DNA from: Cryptomeria japonica
Lineage: Eukaryota > Streptophyta > Pinopsida > Cupressales > Cupressaceae
Assembly: GCF_030272615.1 (NCBI RefSeq)
Contig: NC_081406.1
Location: forward strand, 214,616,997-214,680,996
Length of the DNA stretch: 64,000 bases
Direction: 5' to 3'
The position numbers and the translations under genes were made by a program. Below the pieces are notes generated by a model that saw only the letters and a program-made list of their open reading frames with translations, made no database searches and was not told the DNA's origin. Positions 49,816-61,700 of this stretch are shown here, piece by piece; the stretch's first letter is position 1, and each line of letters opens with the position of its first letter.

Positions 49816-50708
49816 TGTTGGTAATTGACACTCATCAGATTCATTTTGTTGTCATTGATGGAAACAAGATTAGATGGAAGTCATATACCAAGATTAGGAG
49901 GCATATACCAGCAGAAACTGACATTAGAGTATCCAAGATTATACCCACACTGGCATCAGTACTTGAAGGAAGCCGAAATCAAGGAAGATTTATTTAGTAA
50001 ATCATTTTGTAATTATTCTCGAGGCTGACATTGAATAACTTTTGTAATGTATTGTAAGCCAACATAAGGCATATTGTTTGTAATGGGTATATAGGTCATT
50101 CTGCTATGTCATTTTGAATATGACATAGGATGCCACATAGGAGAATATAGAAAAACTATATAATGTGAAGTATATGTATGTAGATCATTTATATGCGCGT
50201 GTTATATCATGCAATTATTTGTAGATAGCTTGGAAAGCATTCTTAAAGGAGAAGAGATACCGGTAGTAGTGTTCATGGTCTATGAACCGGTATTGAGCAG
50301 AGCTAGAACCGGAACTCTATTTGGCATAGAAGATGCATTTTGTGAGTTCATTTTTATTGTTTTACTTCAACAAAAGCTTGTAGTTAGTGAGACTCTTAGT
50401 GATGAGTAGTATTCTCTAGGCAGTGTGCCTTCCTGCATGTGTAGGCCCCCATTATATATAATATCCTTTCATATGGCCAGTGAACTGATATTGTGGGTCA
50501 CAAATCCCACCATGGTTTTTCCTCTTTGAGATTTTACACGTGTAAATTCTGCGTATTATGGTGTTCATTTATGTGGACGGTTTATTTGCTTCATGTTATA
50601 TGTTTATTTGTTTACCGGTTTATATGTGTATGGTATAAAAGGATAAAATCTTATCTTACCAATAGAACACTAATTCACCCCCCCTCTTAGTGTTCTTGGA
50701 TCCCAACA
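49816..50708 (+). repeat. 3' LTR of element C
   Basis: TGTTGGTAATTGACACTC to TTGGATCCCAACA, 893 bp, followed by CTAGT. Differs from the 5' LTR by scattered substitutions and a few small indels, for example around 49900-49960. Confidence 0.92.
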
Positions 50709-51960
50709 CTAGTGTTATCACAATGTATAATCACTGGTTCTGTCATATCTTTCTTGAATCATTCCAAGACATGTCTCATCCATATAGCTTGTGTACAATT
50801 CATGGATGCAGCCACATATTATGCTTCAATTGTAGACTGAGATATACAAGTTTGTTTCTTACTGGTCCAAGATACCAGTTTGCCACCTAGAAAGAATGCA
50901 GCACCGGTTGTGATCTTTCGGTCATCTACATTCCCTTCCCAATAAACATCAGTGAATACCTGGAAAGAAAAATTTCCTCTATATGGATACCATAATCCAT
51001 AATCAACTATCCCTCTAAGATATCTGAATATCCTCTTTACTGCTGTCATATGTGTCTCCTTAGGGTTCTTCTAAAATCTTGCTATTAAACCAACTACATG
51101 GGAAATATCCGGTCTACTATGAACAACACAATGCAATTTCCCAATCATGGACCTGTATTCCTTCTCATCCACAAAGGGTGAATAATCCTCTTTTGACAAT
51201 CTACAATTGGTAACCATAGGTGTTCCAACTAGTTTATAGTCTTCCATTCCAAAGGTCTTTAACACTTCCTTCACATACTTGGACTGATAGATAAAAATAC
51301 TACCTTTCAGCTATTGGACTACAATCCAACGCAATTTTTTATCTCACCTATAAGAGACATCTCAAATTATTTCTTCATCTCATTGCACAAGTCATACTCA
51401 TTTCATCATTTCCTCCAAATATGATGTCATCAACAAATACTTCCGCAATCAACATCTTGTCTCCTTCAGTCTTCAAATAAATATTGTTGTCCTTAGTGGT
51501 TCTCTGAAATCCTATCTTTATTAGATGTGCATGAAGTCTTTCAAACCATGCCATTGGTACTTTCTTCAATCCATATAATGCCTTATGCAATTTGCATACC
51601 ATATCCTTATCTTTGTTCAATGCAAACCCATCTGGTTGTTCAATATACACCTCTTCTTCAAGAATACCATTAAAAAATGCTCACTTTACATCCATTTGAT
51701 AGACTTTAAAGCCTTTAAAAGCTACAAATGCAAGTATCATTCTAACTCCTTCAAGCCTAGAAACCAGTGCAAAGGTCTCTCCATAATATTCACCTTCTTC
51801 TTGTGCATACCCTTTGCATACTAGTCTTGCCTTGTTTCTAACAACTTCTCCATCTTCATTTAGCTTGTTTCTAAATACCCACTTTGTACCAATCACATTT
51901 TTACCATCAGGTTAAGGAACAAGTGACCAAGTGTTGTTTTTCTCAATCTGATCAAGTTCT
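50709..51960 (-). pseudogene. copia B reverse transcriptase and N-terminal RNase H
   Basis: Minus strand: [47 protein letters not shown]-stop-AFFNG, [28 protein letters not shown], and the active site EVFVDDIIFGGN near 51420, intact. Then MKEVLKTFGMEDYKLVGTPM, SRPDISHVVGLIARF, VKRIFRYLRGIVDYGLWYPY, GNVDDRKITTGAAFFLGGKL and SQSTIEA. RNase H is cut at 50709 by element C and continues at 44061. TGA, a frame break near 51370-51410 and other stops inactivate it. Confidence 0.92.
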
Positions 51961-52019
51961 TCATTCATTGCATTTAACCAGTCATCATCCTTAAGAGATT
52001 CTCTAACTATCTTTGGTTC

Positions 52020-53545
52020 AAGTGTAAAAATGAGACAAGAGCTCTCTCTGATTTTCCTTCTAGTCTGTACTCCAGCATTCTTGTCACCTATTATCTGGTC
52101 TTCAGAATTATTTAACCTTACATATCTAGGAATTATCTATTCTGGTGCAACAACCTCTTCTTGTTCTTCATCTTCTTCATCTTCTACCGCTTGAGCTTTT
52201 TCCATTGCACTGTTTTTCTCAAAATCTTTTAGCACATCTGATTCAATAAACACAAGTTTTTGTTCATCATTTGTTGGATCAGATTTGCTGATATCATTAG
52301 TTTTATCAGGAAATTCATCAATTTTTACATTCACACTCTCCATAATGTTCTTTGTCCTTTTGTTGTAACACTTGAAAGCTTTGCTCTTAGTGGAGTAGCC
52401 AAGAAATTTTCCTTTCACTATTAACATTAAATTTACCAGTATAATCATCTCTTTTATAAAACATTTGCAGCCAAAAGCTTTGAAGTAACTAACACTAGGA
52501 GTTATATCATACCATAACTCATAGGGTGTTTTATCATTACCTTTCTTAACAAGTCCCCAATTCAATGCGTAAACAACAGTACTGACTACTTCTCTCCAAA
52601 ACATATTTAGTACATCTCCATGTATCAACATAGTCCTTGCTGCTTCAACAATGGTCACGTTTCTCCTTTCTGCAATTCCATTATGTTGTGGTGTTCTTGG
52701 AGTAGATAACTACCTCTTTACTCCCTTTTCATCATAATATCTCACAAACTCATCAGATGTAAACTCTCCACCTCGGTCAGATCTCAGGCACTTAAGATTA
52801 TTACCAATTTCCTTTTCTACTAAGGCCTTGAATGCCTTGAACTTGTTGAAAGCATCCGACTCTTCCTTCAGAAAAGTAACCCATGTCATTCTAGAAAAAT
52901 CATCAGTAAATATCATAAAATATTTGTCAACATAAAAACTTCTAGTCCTCATAGGACCACATAAGTTAGTGTGCACCAAATCTAGAATATGCTTAGAAGA
53001 AAAAGATTTTCTCTTAAAAGAAGATGTAGTCATCTTACCCAACTGACATTCTTTACACAACACATTGTTTGGTTTAACAAGATGTGGTATACCTCTCACA
53101 ATAATAGATTTATTGACCTTAAGCACATTATCAAAGTTCACATGACAAAACCTTCTATTCCATAACCAGTTATCTTTAACCTTAGAAACCAAACAACTGT
53201 TCACATTAGAATTTAGATGGAATAAGTTACCTTTAGTTTTCTTACCAGTAGCAATCAATTCTCCTTTGCATCCTAATATTTTGTGAACTCCACTCTTAAA
53301 ATGAAGATGATTACCTTTGTCATTCAACTGACCAACACTCAACAAGTTATGTTTTAAACCCTCAACCCAAAATACATCATCAACATTACTTGTACCATTC
53401 AAAGAGATAGAAGCTTTACCTTTTACCATACAAGGTGAATTGTTTCCAAATATTACTACATTGCCATCAAATTATTTAACATAAATAAACTTGCTCTTAT
53501 CAGCAGTCATGTGGTGTGAGAAACCACTATCAATAATCCACATCA
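52020..53545 (-). pseudogene. copia B protease and integrase
   Basis: Minus strand. Protease MWIIDSGFSHHMTADKSKF at 53545-53485 keeps the Asp-Ser-Gly active site. The usual pre-integrase segment follows (VFWVEGLKHNLLSVGQLND). Integrase zinc domain: WLWNRRFCHVNFDN (first His replaced by Asn), CKECQLGKM. Catalytic core: LDLVHTNLCGPMRT, where Asn stands for the first catalytic Asp, CLRSDRGGEFTS with the second Asp, and PQHNGIAERRN with Glu. FKAFGCKCFI, KGKFLGYSTKSKAFKCYNK and an acidic linker (EDEEDEEQEEVV) lead toward RT. Stop at 52710 (VKR-stop-LSTPRTPQ) and others. Order protease-integrase-RT identifies Ty1/copia. Confidence 0.92.
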
Positions 53546-53559
53546 CTTTTGTCAATGTG

Positions 53560-54545
53560 AGATACTAAAGCCTTCTTATCAAATAGATCTTCCTTAATAG
53601 CAACAAAAGCAATCTCCTCATTATCCTCATCCTCAAATTCCTCATCAGTAGCACCTTCATCAACTAGAACATAATACTGTTTCTTTCCTTTTCCCTTATA
53701 TTTTCTAAACTTTTCCTTTTGATTATTATTAGGACAATGTTCAACAATATGTCCTATCTTGTTACAAGAGAAACATTTGAGAGGAAACTTACCTTTGTAC
53801 TTACCAGTACCTCTAGGAAGTCATTTAGCCAATAGAGATTCAAATTCCATCAGATTAACTTCATCATCCACATAAGCTTTACTACCGCCAAGATGGCTTG
53901 ACCTGCATTCATGACTTTGACAAACATCTTTCCCTTTTCTCACCAGTACACTCGATACAGATGCTTTAAAAAAAAAATTTGCCTTAGGTACACTGTTATC
54001 AAAACTCTTTAACTCAAAAGTAGTGAGTTTACCAATCAAAGAATCAATAGTAACCTTATCCTTAGTAACTGACCTAAACTCTTGAATAGAAGACACTCTA
54101 ATTGCATAGGCAGACAATAGGGCTCTAAGCATCTTACTCACAATAGTGTCTTCTTCTATAGTACCACAAACACTTTTGATTCCACCAACACATTCTTTAA
54201 TCCTCTATCCATACTGAGTAATATTTTCTCCTTCCATCATTCTCATATCATGAAACTTTCCTCTAAGACTCTCTTCTTTAGCCTTTTGAACATGCTTATC
54301 ACCACCATAGATTAATTATAACTTCTCCCAAGCTTCAAAAGAAGTCTCTAATGGACATCAATATATTTGGTATCAACCAGTGTACTTACTATGGCTTCCA
54401 GTGCTTGAATGTTTTCTTGCTACTCCTTCAATTGATCTGCAGTTAGAGGACTGGTAGGAGGTACATATTGAGTAATAACATGCTGCCAAAACTAACCACC
54501 CATACCTTTGATATATATCTATTGGCAATATGAAAGAATTGATTA
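53560..54545 (-). pseudogene. copia B gag
   Basis: Minus strand. The N-terminal part is degraded (WQHVITQYVPPTSPLTADQL, LEAIVSTLVDTKYI; 54490-54350). KMLRALLSAYAIRVSSIQEF and TIDSLIGKLTTFELKSFDN follow (54141-54010), the UBN2-type copia gag pattern. A knuckle CFSCNKIGHIVEHC at about 53780-53740 is intact. Acidic linker DEEFEDEDNEEIAFVA leads into the protease. Stops and frameshifts at several points. Confidence 0.82.
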
Positions 54546-54643
54546 TGTGTTGCATTGATGTTTTTCCATTGATGTCAACACTAGCTGTTATGGTTGGTTA
54601 CTGGCAAGTAGGTTTTGGTTACTAGTAGAAGAACTAGTGTTAC
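54546..54643 (-). other. copia B leader fragment
   Basis: Noncoding sequence upstream of gag, ending at the insertion point of element E. The five bases next to E are GTTAC. Confidence 0.55.
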
Positions 54644-55447
54644 TGTTAGGATTCCCATAGATACTGAGAGGGGGGGGTGAATCAGTATCTAACCGGTTGT
54701 AATATTTTCTCAACTTAAAACATGTAGAGCATATTAATACTGTATACTGGTAAACAAAAAGTAACGCAATAAACAAAGACAAAAGCAACCACATGAAAAA
54801 CACACCATAACACAATATTTTAATGAGGAAACCTAGTGTGGGAAAACCCTCGGTGGGATTTGTGACCCACAATATTCGCTTACTGGCCAATAAGAGAATA
54901 TTACTACTACAAGAGGGACCTGCACATGTAGGAAGACCAAGTGCCTAGAGCTCACTGCTCAATTACAAAATGGGAAGTCTCACTGACTTACAAAATGGAT
55001 TATATAAATCTAGTGTCTTGTACTACTTCAAAATAGCATCTATAATGCCAGATCCAGTACCAGTTTCTGCTCTTCTTCTTACATAAACCCTTAACCTATA
55101 ATTTGCGTAATAGGTTTGCCTTATTTCACCTAATTGCATTCCTCTATCTCTCACAAAATGTTCTACAATGATCTCTCTTATATAAGAGTCACTTTACAAC
55201 TTGCCAAGTCGACTTACAATGATTTTACAATAATAAACAAAATATATTAATAACAAAATTCCTATCAGCTTCTATGCCGGTATGCTTCCTTTCACTACTG
55301 GTACCGATGATCTGTGTGCCAGTGTAGAATCTAACTTTGCTGGTGCCGGTGGATTGCCTTGTCGATGACATAGGATTGTAAGGTTGCCATCAATGACAAA
55401 ACCTTCAATCACCTACAATGTCTCATTGGAGTGTGCATCTGCCAACA
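54644..55447 (-). repeat. 3' LTR of element E
   Basis: TGTTAGGATTCCCATAG at the left, GCATCTGCCAACA at the right, 804 bp. Contains ATACTGAGAGGGGGGGGTGAATC and GGTGGGATTTGTGACCCACAATATTC. Lacks the three-copy minisatellite of the D LTR. Confidence 0.88.
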
Positions 55448-55462
55448 ATCTCCCCCTTTGGC
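55448..55462 (-). other. polypurine tract of element E
   Basis: Minus strand GCCAAAGGGGGAGAT before TGTTGG. Confidence 0.88.
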
Positions 55463-55639
55463 ATTGATGGCAACACTCATGAGAAAATTCCAAAACTTGT
55501 AATCCAAAAATTGTGTACCAAAAATATGTGAGCTCTCCCTGAGCAGATAAGTCTTTTGCTAATTATTTTCTCATACTACTACTCCCCCTTTGGCATCAAT
55601 GAAAAAGGTTGTCAAAGTGTTAATAGAGTAAGGTTTCCC

Positions 55640-57655
55640 ATCTCAACCTTGTAACAAGTTGGTTACAATATGAAAAAGTTTTGCCAAAACCAAATTTAAG
55701 TTCTCAATGAACTTTTTACTATCTTTTATTGCTACCTTTGTCCTTTGAACTATACTGGTGAGGTGTTGCATATGCTCTGTCAGTGTTTTTTGTCCTTGTA
55801 CTAGTGCCTCAGATATTTCCTTCCTCAGGGATGCTAGATAGTCTAGTCTTGGACTTAGTCTTAATCTCAGATTCTTAGCCTTGTTTATTATTCTCTCCTG
55901 TTCTCTCTCTAGCTTCAGTAATTCTTCCTCAAAACTAGTTATCTTTTGCTCAAAAACTGATAATGATTCAGATGAATTAATAAAATTGTTAGCAAGTTTA
56001 TTTATTTCTTCTTGTATCTTACTCATTTTTTTATCTATGTCAATTGTTAAAAAGTTTGTCTTACAAGTGTCTTTGTACAAAGTTTTGAGCTCCTTGAGTG
56101 TGTTACATAGTTCTGGTAGAAGTGTGTCAAACTGCCTTGTACACTTCTTTATTTGTTCCTCAAGGAATTTCTATTTTTCCTTTTCTAACCTCTCTTTGAA
56201 TGCTTCCTCCTTTATTTGTTCAACTATCACTGTGTTGTCAGTAATGTACTTAGACAAAGTGTTGAGTTGGCTCAACAAATCCTTATTATCTACAATGCAT
56301 TTTGGAGCTATCATCTTCAAAATTGGAATTGTGTCATCTATAGCTTTATATGCCTGTGAACTGCAATCTGATATTTTCTTAATGGAGTCCAAAAGAACTT
56401 TAGTTGAAGAGCTAACATTCTGAATTCTACCAGTGGGAGCAATATCCTTGCTTACACTGACCTCTGGTAGGTTAGTCTGTGTTTCCATTTCCTTAAGCAA
56501 AGGTTTTTGTTGTTCTCCTATTGCTGGTGGCACTGATTCTGTATTAACCTATTCCTGTTCTAGATCCTGTTGCTCTGCTTGTTGCTCTATTTGTTGTTCT
56601 GCTTGTTGTTCTATTTTCCCATCTGCCAGTTTACCTTCAATGTTATCTATGTTATTAGTTACCGATGGAGTAACTAGAGGCAGTGGGGATAAGTTATCTC
56701 TTATTTTGATGCTTGGAGGACCACCAACCTTTCCTTTACCTTTGTCCTTGTCTTTCTGATATACTTTATTGGTTTAGGGTTTCTGTATTCTTCCCATTTT
56801 TCCTTCTCAACAAGGAATATATCCCATGCATTTTCAGTTTCTTTTGCAACCTCATTTACTCTTCCAACCATTACTGCAATATGTCAGTGTGCAGTAGAGA
56901 ATACTGACCGGTTAGCCTCTGCAATTAGATCATCTATTTCTTTTGGAGAGTTAACTGGGTAGACAACAAGTAATTTTTCAATTTTTATTTTCTTATCAAG
57001 CTCTATAACAGATTGTCTTCTTGCTTCCAATCTCTTGAATAGTTCATCAGGTAGTTCATCTACAACCTGCATCAAGAACTTTTTGTAGATATCCAAGTGT
57101 AAGATAACACTGTTTTCAACCTTTTCTTTATCATCAATTGATAGTGAGTCATATAGTTTGTTGATGTTTTTCAACTGTCCTTCCTCTATTATTTCATCTA
57201 GTAGTTTGTCAATCAGAGCAATATTTTGTTGAGTCCTTTTCTTTGGTGTCAACTTTTTCTTCTTAGGAGTAGACTTCTTGACCGGGGGCCTTACTACCTA
57301 TTGTTTTTGCTTGGTTCTTCTTGGTGAAGGTTCCCTTTTCCTTACAACTCTTTTAAATGTTGCCAACATATCACTCTCTAAAGAAGTTGCTACCAGTGAA
57401 AGGTGAGTTTCTGGTTGATGTGCCTGTAGCTCATCTTCAGTGATACCGATTTATTTCAGTACATCTTCTTTAATAGCTTTAGCCTGACTTGAACCTCTCC
57501 TCACTATTTCTTCTACTTTCTTCACTCTCTTATTTGATTGGATTTTTTTTTTAATGATCTTAGCACTACCAAATACCTCTTCCTTAGGTTCCTTGGGTGC
57601 TTCTAGAAGGGCTTTTGCATATGTTTCAATGATGTGCTCATCGGTCTCATAACCC
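55640..57655 (-). pseudogene. element E ORF2, C-terminal two-thirds
   Basis: Minus strand, closest match to D. Basic linker (PVKKSTPKKKKLTPKKRTQQ region, about 57290-57230). Helical domain 57252-56884: LLDEIIEEGQLKNINKLYDS, VILHLDIYKKFLMQVVDELP, LFKRLEARRQSVIELDKKIK, NSPKEIDDLIAEANRSVFST. Linker with KDKGKGKVGGPPSIKI at about 56740. KEMETQTNLPEVSVSKDIAP (56533-), LLDSIKKISDCSSQAYKAID. C-terminal coiled coil 56080-55643 (MSKIQEEINKLANNFINSS, KLEREQERIINKAKNLRL, LSPRLDYLASLRKEISEAL). Only a few stops, so E is less degraded here than C. It is truncated at 57655 by the insertion of D. Confidence 0.82.
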
Positions 57656-58508
57656 TATTAGGGTTCCCACAGATATTGAGAGGGGGGGGTGAATCAGTAT
57701 CTGACCGATAATGAGATTTTCTTGAAATAGAACATGTAGAAGATGTTTAACGAGGAAACCCAATGTGGGAAAAACCTCGGTGGGATTTGTGAGCCACAAT
57801 ATTCACTTACTGGCCAATAAGAGAATATTACTTACAATAGGGGCCTGCACATGCAGGAAGGCCAACTGCCTAGAGCACACTGCTCAATAAGAAGTCACAC
57901 TAACTTACAATGAGGATTATGCAAATCCAATGATCTGTACTGCTTTACGATTGCATCTTCAATTCCTGATTCAGTACCAGTTCTTGCTATGTTCTTTACA
58001 TATACCCTTGACCTACAATTCACATATTAGGTCTGCCTTATAATTTTCTTTATGCTTCCTATCCATATCCCACAAATGACTACAATGATCTCTTTTATAT
58101 ACAAAAGTCATCTTTACAATTTGCCAAGTTGGATTACAATAATAAACAAAATATTACATATCAAAAATCCTGTCGGCCTCTATGCCGGTATACATCTTTT
58201 CTTCTGTGCAGGTGCACATCTTCTGTGCTGGTGCCGGTGTAGATTGATCTTGCTGATGCCGATGCATTGTCTTGTTTGAATAATGCTTTGCCGATATAAT
58301 GTCTTGCCAGTGCCATAGGATTGCAAGGTTGCCTGTGTAATGCTTTTGCCAGTATAATGTCTTGCCAGTGCCATAGGATTGCAAGGTTGCCTGTGTAATG
58401 CTTTTGCCGGTATAATGTCCTGTCAGTGCCATAGGATTGCAAGGTTGCCATCAATGACAAAACCTTCAATCACATACAATGTCTCATTGGAGTGTCCATA
58501 TGCCAACA
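57656..58508 (-). repeat. 3' LTR of element D
   Basis: TATTAGGGTTCCCACAG at the left (TA for TG at the terminus), CATATGCCAACA at the right, 853 bp. Pairs with 63405-64000 over the shared part: TTCCCA.AGATA.T.AGAGGGGGGG and GGGGCCTGCACATG blocks. Confidence 0.88.
58281..58454. repeat. 58-bp minisatellite, three units, in the D LTR
   Basis: TAATGCTTTTGCC(A/G)(A/G)TATAATGTC...CAGTGCCATAGGATTGCAAGG is repeated three times. The E LTR has only one equivalent, so the array expanded after the copies separated. Open frames of 60-100 codons across it are artefacts. Confidence 0.9.
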
Positions 58509-58523
58509 ATCTCCCCCTTTGGC
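58509..58523 (-). other. polypurine tract of element D
   Basis: Minus strand GCCAAAGGGGGAGAT before TGTTGGC. Confidence 0.9.
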
Positions 58524-58713
58524 ATTGATGGCAACACTCATGAGAAATTTCAAAAAGATATCCAAAAATGTGAGAGCTTCCCCTGAGCATATGATCCCTG
58601 TGTTTTGAATTTTCTCATCCTATTACTCCCCCTTTGGCATCAATGACAAAGGTTAGTAGAGTTTGTAGTTGTACCAATCCATAACCTCAACCTTGTAGTT
58701 GGGTAGTTATTAT

Positions 58714-61700
58714 CTAAAGAATATCTCCCAGAATTAAGTTTATACCATCCATAAACTTCTTGTTGTCTTTTATTGCTGTCTCAGTTTTGTATACTGTACC
58801 GGTGAGATGCTGCAAGTGCTCTGCTAGTGTTTTTCTTCCCTGAGTTAATGCCTCTGAGATTTCCTTCCACAGAGATGCTAAATATTCCAATCTTGGACTT
58901 AGTTTAGATCTCAAGAGTTTTTCCTTGTTTATTATTTTTTCTTTTTCTCTTTCCAATTTGAGTACTTCTTCCTCAAAATTTGTTATCTTTTCCTCAAAAA
59001 CCGATAATGTATCAGGTGAGTTAACAAAATTATCTGCAAGTTTATTGATCTCTTCTTGTACCTTGCTCATCTTTTTGTCTACATCTATGGTCAAAAAGTT
59101 TGTCTTACAAGTGTCTTTGTACAGAGTTTTGTACTCTTTCAATAAATTGCACAGTTCCGGTAGAAGTGTGTCAAATTCTCTGTTACACTTCTTTATTCCT
59201 TCCTCAAAGAGTTTTTGTTTCTCTTTTTCTACTATTTCCTTTACAATTTCTACCTTTGTTTGCTCAAAATTTCCAAAAATATATTTACAAGTGTATCCAA
59301 CTGGCCTAAAGAATCTTTATTGTCTATATTACAATTAGGAGCTATTGATTTCAAAAATGGAATTGAATCATCTATCGCTTTATAATCTTGTGAGCTATAA
59401 TCAGTTATTTTCTTGATAGATTCAAGTAATACCTCAGTCACATTTGATGGTGACCCAACAAACTAAGTGCCAGTGGAAGTGACCATGCTAGTATTGACCT
59501 CTGGTAGGTCTGTTTGTGTCTCCATCTCTTTAAGCATTTGTTTTCCTGCATCATTTCTTATTGGTGGCATCTGTTCTGAAGCCTTTAGCTCTGTTGGTTG
59601 CTCTGTTTGTGTTCCAGATTCCATCTTTTTCTCGGTATCTGTTGTCGGTTTCTCTGTGTTTCCTGTTACCGAAGGCTCTTTGGCTATACCTGATTTATCT
59701 ATTGTATCCTTATCTACCACTATGTTGATCTTCTAAGTATCAACATTCATAGTATATAGGACTTTAGGATTAGGATTATTATCCTCTGTATCCATACTCT
59801 TAGCTGTCGGTTGATCTTCAGTAGTTGTTGTTATTATCGGTGGATTATTTAGAGGAGGTTGGGGTAAGTTGTCTCTAATCTTGATACTTGGTGGTCCACC
59901 AACTTTACCTTTCCCTTTGTCCTTCTGATATACCTTAATGGGCTTTGGATTCCTATATTCTTCTTGTTTCTCTTTTTCAACCAAGAACATATCCCAACCA
60001 TTTTCTGTTTCCTCTGAAATCTTTGTAACTCTACCTACCATTAGTGAAATTTGTCAGTGTGCAGTGGAAAAAACTATCTGGTTGGCCTGAGCTATCAGAT
60101 CATCAATTTCTTTAGGTGAGTTAACCGGTATACTGCAAGTAATTTTTCTATTTTAATTTTCTTATCCAACTCAATTATTCCTTGCCTTCTAGCCTCAAGT
60201 CTTTTATATAGTTCATTAGGAATTTCATTTAAGACTTGCAACAAAAACCTTTTATACATGTCCATGTGTAATATAACACTCTCCTCAACTTGTCCTTTCC
60301 AATCATCTGATAGGGTGTCATAGATTTTCCCTATGTTTTTCAATTTACCTTCCTCTGTGATCTCATTCAGTAATATATCAAGAGGGGCCAAGTCAGTGTT
60401 TGTCTTTTTCTTCCTCTTGGGGGTCAGCTTCTTCTTAGGTGTGACCTTTCTGACTGGAGATCTCACAACTTGTTGCTTCTATCTTGTCCTTCTATGTGAA
60501 GGAGTGGTTGCCAGTGAGGGGTCTCTTTTCCTAACAACTCTTTTAAAAGTTGTTGGCATATCTCCTTCTGAGGAAGTACCTACCGATGATAGATGAGTTT
60601 CAGGTTGTTGGGCTACCAACTCATCTTCAGTTATGCTAGTTTTCTTTAATACATCTTCCTTTATGGCTTTTTCTTGTCTGGATCCTTTTCTCACAAATGC
60701 CTCAACCTTTTTCACTCTCTTCTTAGATTGAATTTGACTTTCTATGGTCTCACCACTACCAAATACTTCTTCCTTTGGTTCATTGGGGGCTTCCAGAAGT
60801 GCTTTGGCATAAGTTTCCACTATGTGGTCATCTATTTCATACCCCATCTCTGTTACCCAGATTGTCCTTGGGATGACTACTTCCATCCAAATCTCATCCT
60901 TTTTGATTACAAAACATATATCATCCTTGTATTTGTTGACAATTTCTTGTGATAGTCTGATTCTTTTGTTCATTCTGACCTTTAGTGCTTGAAAATACTC
61001 ATTGATATTCTTTTCTTTGTTTTCACCCATGTTGTTGAATAGGTCTGATAATTGTTTTCCTATCGGTATGTCAAATCCAAAATCTTTGTTGCCTATACTG
61101 AGAACCTGTTTGGTTATGTGTAGCATTAAGCATACAAGTAAATTTCCAAATCTAAAGGTTCCTTTCCTATCCTTCTTGATTTTGGCTAAGTTATCAATCA
61201 ATTAATCTTTTAACCATTCACAAACATCAATTTTCACATTGTCCTTAACCATGTCATAAGCACTCTTTATGCATAAACTGGAAACTGAGTTAAGCCTATT
61301 AGTATGAGTTGCTTTGTACCCTAAAATCATGCTAATGAATCTCACATTTGTATCAGTTACATCATTAACCCTCAATGATCTCTTGTCGGATGTTGCACCA
61401 GTTAACTTCGTTACTAGGTTATTGGAGACCTTCTTAGTCTTGTCAGGTCTGTTACCGATGGAAGGTAACCCTGTTACTACTTTCATAGCTTCCTTTGTAA
61501 TTTTGTGCACTGACTCAAGCCAAAAGAATGAACCATGAACCTTGCTTAAAACTATCCTAATCACTTCCTTGGGAAATTCAGGAATGCAAAGGATTTCAGT
61601 GAATCCAAGGGTTTCAACAACTTTATGTTCAGGCTTCACATTAATGGAGTTGTCACATATAACAGACTTATACATGTTTTTAATTTCTTCATCACCTAAT

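Larger units (their letters stand above)
44062..50708 (+). mobile_element. element C, pol-less LTR retrotransposon with two novel ORFs
   Basis: Two LTRs of about 0.9 kb, initiator-tRNA-Met-type primer site, 4.85-kb interior and polypurine tract. Target duplication CTATT/CTAGT (44057-44061, 50709-50713) has one mismatch, and removing the element restores the RNase H reading of copia B. The interior encodes a coiled-coil/zinc-knuckle protein and a protein of about 1000 residues. I find no protease, RT, RNase H or integrase motif in any frame. Same family as D and E in the opposite orientation. Structure resembles the TR-GAG/LARD type of non-autonomous element but with an additional large gene. 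Confidence 0.9.

Noticed and set aside
55881-56423. 180-codon plus-strand frame, Ser/Leu/Phe-rich, membrane-like
   Set aside because: Antisense shadow of the coiled-coil part of element E ORF2; the homologous shadow in D is broken.
58052-58469. Several frames of 60-100 codons in the D LTR
   Set aside because: Arise from the 58-bp minisatellite in the LTR.
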